Origin: Bacteroidales bacterium UBA2198
GTDB lineage: Bacteria; Bacteroidota; Bacteroidia; Bacteroidales; VadinHA17
DNA: 11,335 bases
Assembly: GCA_002328625.1 (NCBI GenBank)
Contig: DCVC01000094.1
Location: 1 to 11,335, forward strand
Direction: 5' to 3'
Position numbers and translations under genes: made by a program. Shown here in pieces: positions 6,396 to 11,335 of this stretch. Every line of letters begins with the position of its first letter. Within the stretch, counting starts at the first letter, position 1. The notes under the pieces were generated by a model. That model saw only the letters and a program-made list of their open reading frames with translations. It searched no databases and was not told where the DNA came from.

Positions 6396-7454
6396 ATGAA
6401 AAGAGAATTAAAAACCATTTTTTTGATTGTTATGTACACAACGGCAACCATTATTTCTTCAGGTCAAACCAGGCCCGCCAATCCTTTTGGCCTGGTTTAC
6501 AGGGGTGCCATTACTGAAAATGTGCCCGGCAGGGTAAATATTCATCCTGTAACCTATAAACTGAACGGCATTGTTATCGCTGCCAATATTTACTTCCCCG
6601 CTAACTACGATCCGTCGAAAAAATATCCGGCGGTGGTGGTTGCCCATCCCAACGGCGGGGTTAAAGAGCAGGTGGCCGGATTATATGCACAGCGTATGGC
6701 CGAATCAGGTTACATCACCATTGCTGCCGATGCATCGTACCAGGGAGCCAGTGGCGGGGAGCCGCGCAATGTGGATAAGCCCGCCTTTCGCATTGAGGAC
6801 ATTCGCGGAATGGCCGATTTTATAACACAATATGCCGGCGTGAAGAACGATCGTCTTGGTTTGTTGGGCATCTGCGGTGGTGGAGGTTATTCGCTGGCAG
6901 CTGCCCAAACCGACAAACGTTTTAAAGCAGTGGCCACCCTGAGCATGTTCAATTCCGGTGTGGTAAGGCGCAACGGGTTCATGAATTCCGGACTGACCAC
7001 CATTCAGGAACGGTTAAAACAGGCTTCAGAAGCACGGGCACAGGAAGCCGCAGGGGGTAAAGTGCTTTATGCTGCTGATGGTCCAATGCCAACGGAAGAA
7101 GAAGAATTGGCAAAAATTCCGTATGACCTGTATCGGGAAGGATATAATTACTACGGAAACACCCACGCACACCCAAATTCAACCTTTCGCTATACAATGA
7201 GCAGCCTGCTCGATCTGATGGCATTTGACGCTTCAACCAACATGGACCTGATTAACCAACCCCTGTTGATGATGGCTGGCAGCAAAGCCGATACCTTCTA
7301 CATGACCGACGCTGCTTTCAACCACGCAACAGGCACAAAAGAAAAAGAATTATTCCTGATTCCGGGAGCCACTCATATTCAAACCTATTATGTCCCTGAA
7401 TATGTAAACCAGGCGATGAACAAGCTCAATGAGTTTTTTGGTAAATATCTTTAA
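6396..7454 (+). CDS. Exported dienelactone-hydrolase-like alpha/beta hydrolase with Cys nucleophile
   Basis: A 352-residue alpha/beta hydrolase. Residues 1-23 look like a signal peptide ending ISSGQ. YPAVVVAHPNGG (77-88) carries the oxyanion strand. LGICGGGGY places Cys160 at the nucleophile elbow, as in dienelactone hydrolases and the YcjY-like group. Asp299 in GSKADTFY and His327 in GATHIQ complete a probable Cys-Asp-His triad. In these families the substrates are lactones or small esters; the actual substrate is unknown. ATG 6396 starts the signal sequence; the frame is open to a TTG at 6333, but that extension has no protein character. The gap of 154 bases from the carboxylesterase is the largest between the five hydrolase, CMD and cupin genes and shows no clear promoter or terminator. 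It was probably cotranscribed, with some uncertainty. Confidence 0.87.
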   Translation: MKRELKTIFLIVMYTTATIISSGQTRPANPFGLVYRGAITENVPGRVNIHPVTYKLNGIVIAANIYFPANYDPSKKYPAVVVAHPNGGVKEQVAGLYAQRMAESGYITIAADASYQGASGGEPRNVDKPAFRIEDIRGMADFITQYAGVKNDRLGLLGICGGGGYSLAAAQTDKRFKAVATLSMFNSGVVRRNGFMNSGLTTIQERLKQASEARAQEAAGGKVLYAADGPMPTEEEELAKIPYDLYREGYNYYGNTHAHPNSTFRYTMSSLLDLMAFDASTNMDLINQPLLMMAGSKADTFYMTDAAFNHATGTKEKELFLIPGATHIQTYYVPEYVNQAMNKLNEFFGKYL

Positions 7455-7531
7455 CGTAAATTTTTTCCAATTAGTAACAACTTTTTGAAAACAACATAAA
7501 CCGAATTTATAATTGTCATCATGAGTAAGCA

Positions 7532-8317
7532 ATGGTCACCCGCACAAAACTCTGCTCCAAAATACTTATAAAAGTGAAAGAAATAATAATCAGGATCTTC
7601 ATCGGATTGATAATGGCAACCCTCTGTTATTCAGGTAACCTTTATTCTCAAAACAAAGTTAATTCCAGCCAGGCGTTAACTTTAAGACAACAAAGTATTG
7701 TCAGGATTGCGGCTTTTACGGCAACAGGAGACCTTCAGTCTCTAAAAACTGCACAGAGTGAAGGATTAGACGCAGGATTAACCATCAATGAAATAAAGGA
7801 AGTAATCGTGCATCTTTATGCTTACTGCGGATTTCCGCGCAGTATAAGGGGATTGCAAACTTTTATGGAAGTACTGGATGAACGAAAAGCCAAAGGGATC
7901 AATGATGTAACGGGAGCTGATGCATCGCCCATTCCGGGGGAACCATCTAAATACGAACGAGGTAAAAAGGTTTTAGGAGAACTCACAAATGCGCCGCAAG
8001 ACGGGCCGCTCACCGGTTATGCTGCTTTTGCCCCGGTAATAGATGCCTTTCTGAAAGAGCATTTGTTTGCCGATATTTTTGAAAGGGACGTTTTAACCTG
8101 GGCCGAACGTGAATTGGTCACGATATCGGTACTCAGTGCCATCGGTGGTGCCGAGCCCATGCTCAGAAGTCATCTGGTAATTTCGCTGAATGTGGGTATA
8201 ACTCCCTTGCAGTTGAACGAATTTGTGGGCATTATAAAATCAACTTTGGGAGAAAAAGAAGCTCAGGATGCGCAGGCGGTTTTAATTGAGGTTCTGAGAA
8301 ACCAGCAGTCACAGTAA
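7532..8317 (+). CDS. Exported double carboxymuconolactone decarboxylase-domain protein
   Basis: This protein has two CMD-like helical domains (PF02627 family, which includes gamma-carboxymuconolactone decarboxylase and AhpD-type peroxidase-like proteins). Counting from the ATG at 7532, domain 1 covers about 50-120, with LTINEIKEVIVHLYAYCGFP. Domain 2 covers about 160-255, with WAERELVTIS and EPMLRSHLVISLNVG. Domain 1 keeps Glu and His but only a single Cys, so an AhpD-type CxxC peroxidase site is absent. A hydrophobic segment near residues 19-37 followed by LYSQN indicates export, unusual for a family that is mainly cytoplasmic. A GTG at 7574 gives a tighter signal peptide (MKEIIIRIF...) and may be the true start. 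It lies 71 bases before the cupin gene; CMD and cupin domains are often linked or fused in bacteria, so the pair probably act together. The reaction is unknown. Confidence 0.87.
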   Translation: MVTRTKLCSKILIKVKEIIIRIFIGLIMATLCYSGNLYSQNKVNSSQALTLRQQSIVRIAAFTATGDLQSLKTAQSEGLDAGLTINEIKEVIVHLYAYCGFPRSIRGLQTFMEVLDERKAKGINDVTGADASPIPGEPSKYERGKKVLGELTNAPQDGPLTGYAAFAPVIDAFLKEHLFADIFERDVLTWAERELVTISVLSAIGGAEPMLRSHLVISLNVGITPLQLNEFVGIIKSTLGEKEAQDAQAVLIEVLRNQQSQ

Positions 8318-8388
8318 TTTAGGACGCTCCAAAAATCAGATGAATTCTAAAGGAGAAACATGCAATAATTGAACTCAAAAAAAACAAG

Positions 8389-8901
8389 ATGAAAAACAGT
8401 TTAAAATTCAGCATATTGTTTCTGATAGTTTTATTTGTTGCCTGTAATAACAGGCAGCCTGAGTCAGCTAAGGAACAAAAAACAGAACCTGTTTTTCCCA
8501 TTGGAAATATTATTACCGGCAACAACTTTACAGGTACGGCGTGGCTGCACTGGCTGGTTCCGAACGACAGCATCTTCAATTGTCCGGCCGGCAATGTGAC
8601 TTTTGAGCCGGGAGCCAGAACCAACTGGCACAAGCATCCGGGTGGCCAGATCTTACTTATAACAGGAGGTCAGGGGTATTACCAGGAGAGCGGTAAACAA
8701 GCCCTTTTGATAAAAAAAGGTGATGTTGTTCTGATCAGCCCTGATGTTGAACATTGGCATGGAGCCACATCCATTTCCGGGTTTACTCATATTGCCATAA
8801 ACACCAATGTGCAGAAGGGAAGTGTTGTCTGGCTGCAACCTGTTTCGGATGAGGAGTACGGCAATTTAGACCAGGAAAAACAAGAGTTAATAAAACGCTA
8901 A
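8389..8901 (+). CDS. Cupin lipoprotein with HxHxxxQ metal site
   Basis: A 170-residue small lipoprotein: the signal ends LFVAC with Cys19 as the acylation site, followed by a linker and a single cupin barrel (about 55-145). WHKHPGGQ supplies His81, His83 and Gln87, and PDVEHWHGA supplies His122. Gln replaces the usual Glu of cupin motif 1. The same His-His-Gln-His set binds manganese in the cupin hydroxynitrile lyases of Granulicella type, to which the surrounding NWHKHPGGQ and HWHGAT segments are similar. That shows fold and metal site, not substrate. It follows the CMD gene and is the last gene of the probable operon. Its ATG has an A-rich upstream tract and no Shine-Dalgarno. An envelope-anchored member is unusual. 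Confidence 0.88.
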   Translation: MKNSLKFSILFLIVLFVACNNRQPESAKEQKTEPVFPIGNIITGNNFTGTAWLHWLVPNDSIFNCPAGNVTFEPGARTNWHKHPGGQILLITGGQGYYQESGKQALLIKKGDVVLISPDVEHWHGATSISGFTHIAINTNVQKGSVVWLQPVSDEEYGNLDQEKQELIKR

Positions 8902-9001
8902 ACATGAAATCCAAAACCAAGAAAAGCTTAGGTGAATTAGGAAATTTTGTTTAAATCTGGTTAAAATCGTTTTCAGGAATAAAAAGTGTTCCCCGATATA
9001 A

Positions 9002-9009
9002 TAATTTTG
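9002..9009 (+). promoter_or_regulatory. Probable -7 promoter box of the beta-propeller gene
   Basis: TAATTTTG matches TAnnTTTG, 34 bases before the ATG at 9044. It suggests that this gene has its own transcript, although readthrough from the cupin gene is possible because no terminator was found between 8902 and 9001. No clear -33 element. Confidence 0.45.
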
Positions 9010-9043
9010 CTTAATTGAATAAACCCCGTAAATAAATGTAACT

Positions 9044-10375
9044 ATGAAAAGAATTAAACTGCTTTTTACCGCATTTTTGTTATTCTCCTGTATGTTGAAT
9101 TCCAACTCACAGGACTGGCCCCAATACCTTGGGCCAAGGAGAAATGGCACTTCAGACGAGAAAGAAATCTTGCGCTCCTGGCCTCAGCAAGGGCCGGAGG
9201 TATTGTGGAGTGTCAATATCGGAATCGGATTTGGCGGACCTGTAATTAAAGAAGGTAAAGCATACTTGCTGGACAGGGACGATAAAGCAGGTGATAAACT
9301 GAGATGTTTTGACTTTTCTAGCGGAAAGGAGCTTTGGAGTTTTGCTTATGAAGCTCCCGGGTCAGTTCAGTTTCCCGGCTCGCGAAGTGTTCCTGCTTTG
9401 GACGGAAACAGGATTTATTCCTGCGGTCCATATGGAAACCTCTATTGCATAGACATAAACACACATAAGGCGGTCTGGAACAAAAACGTCTGGACTGACT
9501 TCGGCGGCGGTCAGATCCCGAGATGGGCAATTACTCAGTGTCCTTTAGTTTACGGTGATTTACTTATTTTGGCTTCACAAGCACCTCAGGCAGGAGTTGT
9601 GGCTTATGAAAAGTTCACCGGCAAGGTTAAATGGACAACACCGTCTCTTGGACCTGTCGGATATGTAAGCCCGTCAATCGTAAAAGTTGGCAAAGAAAGC
9701 CATGTTGTTATGATAACAGCCTCATCCCGCGGCGAGTATGGAAAACCTGGCAGCGGCGGCAAGGTCGTTGGAATTGACCCGCTTACAGGGAAGATCTTGT
9801 GGGAATATACTAACTGGCAATGTGCCATTCCGGTACCCAGCGCAGTTGATGCCGGTGAAGGCAGAGTGCTTATTACAGGTGGATACCAGGCCGGTGCGGC
9901 AATGATAAAAGTTGTGAGGAAAGAAGATAGCAGCTATGGTGTTACCGAACTTTATAAAAATCCTGATTTTGGCTCACATACGCAACCACCGGTTCTGTAT
10001 AACGGTCATTTCTATGCCCAGTATTCTACCAACGAAAGAAAAGACGGCATGGTTTGTATGAGTATTGACGGCCAGGTTAAATGGAAAACCGGGAGGTCTC
10101 CGACATTTGAGAGAGGTGGCTCGATTCTGGCTGATGGTTTGCTGTTAAGCACAGATGGAAAAAGCACTTTGTATCTTATTCAACCTGATAGTTCTTCCTT
10201 TAAGCCGATTGCATCAGCCGAATTGCTCAAAGAAGGAGGGACAGGATCAGAAAATGACGCTTTAGCTTCAAAAGTTGGGGGTTCAACTCAAAACTGGGCA
10301 CCGCTGGCACTTGTCAACGGAAGACTCCTGATCCGCGATCAAAGCCGGTTAATATGTATTAAGGTCGTTCAATGA
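9044..10375 (+). CDS. Exported PQQ-like beta-propeller repeat protein
   Basis: A 443-residue protein with a signal peptide (1-22, ending NSNSQ), followed by the DWPQYLGPRRNG opening typical of secreted PQQ-binding-like beta-propeller proteins. Blade motifs of the xGKxxW type recur: GKELWSF (94-100), HKAVWNK (141-147), GKVKWTT (193-199), GKILWEY (249-255) and GQVKWKT (343-349). These Trp-docking repeats build a propeller, but the catalytic residues of quinoprotein dehydrogenases are not evident, and BamB uses the same fold as a scaffold. A binding or scaffold role in the envelope is therefore as likely as catalysis. It lies 142 bases after the cupin gene with a separate candidate promoter. Its place in the same pathway is suggested only by position. 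Confidence 0.9.
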   Translation: MKRIKLLFTAFLLFSCMLNSNSQDWPQYLGPRRNGTSDEKEILRSWPQQGPEVLWSVNIGIGFGGPVIKEGKAYLLDRDDKAGDKLRCFDFSSGKELWSFAYEAPGSVQFPGSRSVPALDGNRIYSCGPYGNLYCIDINTHKAVWNKNVWTDFGGGQIPRWAITQCPLVYGDLLILASQAPQAGVVAYEKFTGKVKWTTPSLGPVGYVSPSIVKVGKESHVVMITASSRGEYGKPGSGGKVVGIDPLTGKILWEYTNWQCAIPVPSAVDAGEGRVLITGGYQAGAAMIKVVRKEDSSYGVTELYKNPDFGSHTQPPVLYNGHFYAQYSTNERKDGMVCMSIDGQVKWKTGRSPTFERGGSILADGLLLSTDGKSTLYLIQPDSSSFKPIASAELLKEGGTGSENDALASKVGGSTQNWAPLALVNGRLLIRDQSRLICIKVVQ

Positions 10376-10523
10376 TACTATAGGTTCCCAATAATTTGGT
10401 TCAGAACCGCATGGTGGCAACGGACTTTGTAATTCAAGATATATCAAAACTAGCTGTCATCTGTAATTCAGGGGTTAACCAAGATTACCATGGGGGAAAT
10501 ATTTTTTTACTTAAGATTGATTT

Positions 10524-10531
10524 TATATTTG
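10524..10531 (+). promoter_or_regulatory. Intergenic -7 promoter box with no gene behind it
   Basis: TATATTTG is an exact TAnnTTTG match in the 309-base spacer between the beta-propeller and the isomerase genes. It points toward the terminator at 10599-10625, and no open reading frame lies between. The AT-rich context makes a chance match possible. Confidence 0.4.
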
Positions 10532-10536
10532 CTCAT

Positions 10537-10625
10537 GCATTTGTACTAATTCAATAAGCCCTTTACAACACTTAATTAATCTGTGTGATAAACGAGATAA
10601 GAGGTTGTTTTTGACCTCTTTTTTT
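10537..10625 (+). ncRNA. Candidate small RNA of about 90 bases
   Basis: The segment from just after the TATATTTG box to the end of the T-run contains no useful reading frame. It has an imperfect stem, TTTAcaACAC (10562-10571) with GTGTgaTAAA (10583-10592), followed by the terminator hairpin. Promoter, structured body and intrinsic terminator form a compact unit of small-RNA size. It does not resemble a known RNA family that I recognise. The rest of the spacer (10376-10520) shows nothing definite. Confidence 0.3.
10599..10625 (+). terminator. Intrinsic terminator
   Basis: AAGAGGT (10599-10605) pairs perfectly with ACCTCTT (10614-10620) around TGTTTTTG, and seven Ts (10619-10625) follow on the + strand. 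It would end + strand transcripts: either a long 3' UTR of the beta-propeller gene about 220 bases upstream, or the candidate small RNA. On the minus strand the hairpin has no T-run, so it is not the isomerase terminator. Confidence 0.75.
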
Positions 10626-10684
10626 AGGTTGTGGAGAAAGTCAATTATTTGTCTGCATTTGAATTTTTGGTGAAATCCTTGAGA

Positions 10685-11296
10685 TTACCTATCCAGGCAA
10701 TGAACCTGTTTCCCTGCCCTGACAATTTTCGTTATAAGGACCGGCCTTTCCAGGTACTGACCTGATGAATTAGTATGATGTATTGTTCTAACCACATCCA
10801 TCCCTTTTATAACTTTCCCGAATGCGGCAAAACCCTGGCGGTCAGGATTCCTTTTTCCCAGAAAGTCAAGTTCAGGCTGAGCACCGAGGCAAATAAAAAA
10901 TTCGGATGTAGCACTTCCGGGAATGGACCTTGCCATTGAAATTGTTCCGTTTCTATGTCGGAGGCCAGTAATTTCAGTTGTTTCATGCATAATAGGTGGA
11001 AATCCTTTGTCTTCATTATCATATAGACCTCCCTGTATAACATCAATCATAACTGAATCCTTTGGTTGATTATCAAACCTGACAACTCTGTAGAAACAGG
11101 TACTGTCAAACAGATTAGCATCTACATAACGGAGAAAATTAAGTGAGGTTACCGGTGCTTTTCTCAAATCGAGTCTGACATGAATTTCTCCTTTTTCGGA
11201 CCTGATAATTATATCCTCTTTCTTTTTCCCGGATTGCCCGGATGAGTTAAAATATAGGATCAGGGTGATAGTTAATATACAGGCCAGTATCCTCAT
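10685..11296 (-). CDS. Exported cyclophilin-type peptidyl-prolyl cis-trans isomerase
   Basis: A 203-residue protein with a signal peptide (1-20, ending NSSGQ) and one cyclophilin domain. It would catalyse prolyl isomerisation in protein folding outside the cytoplasm. Recognisable elements: APVTSLNFLRYVD (47-59), CFYRVV with Arg70 equivalent to the catalytic Arg of cyclophilin A, VIQGG with Gln88, HRNGTISMARSIPGSATSEFF (114-134), and GFAAFGKVIKGMDVV (155-169). Ser-Glu-Phe-Phe replaces the more usual Ser-Gln-Phe-Phe. The Trp that binds cyclosporin in CypA is absent, as in many bacterial forms. The ATG at 11296 begins the signal peptide. Only 39 bases of upstream sequence are visible; a TATATTG there is a weak -7 candidate. 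It is convergent with the beta-propeller gene and has no evident link to the hydrolase cluster. Confidence 0.93.
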   Translation of the reverse strand: MRILACILTITLILYFNSSGQSGKKKEDIIIRSEKGEIHVRLDLRKAPVTSLNFLRYVDANLFDSTCFYRVVRFDNQPKDSVMIDVIQGGLYDNEDKGFPPIMHETTEITGLRHRNGTISMARSIPGSATSEFFICLGAQPELDFLGKRNPDRQGFAAFGKVIKGMDVVRTIHHTNSSGQYLERPVLITKIVRAGKQVHCLDR

Positions 11297-11335
11297 AGAA
11301 TTGCAATATAGCCATTTTTCAGTCTTTATATTAAA

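Noticed and set aside
7521..7571. Short open frame MSKQWSPAQNSAPKYL before the CMD gene, as a possible leader peptide
   Set aside because: Sixteen codons without codon pattern, motif or associated attenuator hairpin; it overlaps one of the two candidate CMD starts.
8351..8368. AGGAG followed by ATG CAA TAA upstream of the cupin gene, as a start-stop regulatory frame
   Set aside because: Bacteroidota rarely depend on Shine-Dalgarno pairing, and a two-codon frame in an A-rich spacer is easily due to chance.
9014..9032. CCCCGTAAAT before the beta-propeller gene as a further AraC operator copy
   Set aside because: Only CCGTAA is shared with the tandem repeat, no TGAG at the proper distance, no second copy 21 bp away, and it lies downstream of the -7 box.
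9044..10375. Calling the beta-propeller protein a quinoprotein dehydrogenase or BamB
   Set aside because: The repeats show only the propeller fold; dehydrogenase active-site residues were not found and BamB genomic context is missing.
10685..11046. Frame at 10807-11046 on the minus strand as an extra small gene
   Set aside because: It is another frame of the cyclophilin gene, whose domain motifs are unambiguous.

Overview
The window looks like a chromosomal segment of a Bacteroidota bacterium. Start regions lack Shine-Dalgarno sequences, several genes are preceded by the Bacteroidota -7 promoter motif TAnnTTTG, and most products carry a signal peptide or lipobox. The gene content (GH97 glycoside hydrolase, AraC regulators, secreted carboxylesterases) fits a polymer- or glycoside-degrading member of that phylum. 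No rRNA, tRNA, CRISPR array or intact mobile element was seen.

Layout. Positions 1-62 hold the last codons of an AraC-type HTH protein on the + strand. It converges on a GH97 glycosidase lipoprotein (141-2003, -). Behind the GH97 promoter lie a structured GC-rich palindromic element (about 2093-2190) and what appears to be a collapsed gene: a GreA/GreB-family pseudogene (2210-2360, -) in which a recognisable N-terminus and C-terminus are joined out of frame. An AraC-family regulator follows (2382-3278, -). It is divergent from a + strand run of five genes for apparently exported proteins: an alpha/beta hydrolase with an SHSGG elbow (3456-4562), a type-B carboxylesterase (4616-6241), a dienelactone-hydrolase-like protein with a Cys in the nucleophile position (6396-7454), a double carboxymuconolactone-decarboxylase (CMD) domain protein (7532-8317) and a cupin lipoprotein with an HxHxxxQ metal site (8389-8901). 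A secreted PQQ-like beta-propeller protein with its own promoter follows (9044-10375). After an intergenic stretch with a promoter-to-terminator unit that could be a small RNA, an exported cyclophilin-type peptidyl-prolyl isomerase runs on the - strand (10685-11296).

How it may work together (inference). Three hydrolases of different subfamilies, a CMD protein and a cupin would all be exported, so the cluster may be an envelope-located pathway that cleaves esters or lactones and processes the product. The AraC regulator is the obvious controller. The AraC-hydrolase intergenic region has two near-identical 16-bp direct repeats exactly 21 bp apart, just upstream of a -7 box that lacks a visible -33 element. 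This is the architecture expected for an AraC-type activator site. The substrate cannot be deduced from sequence alone.
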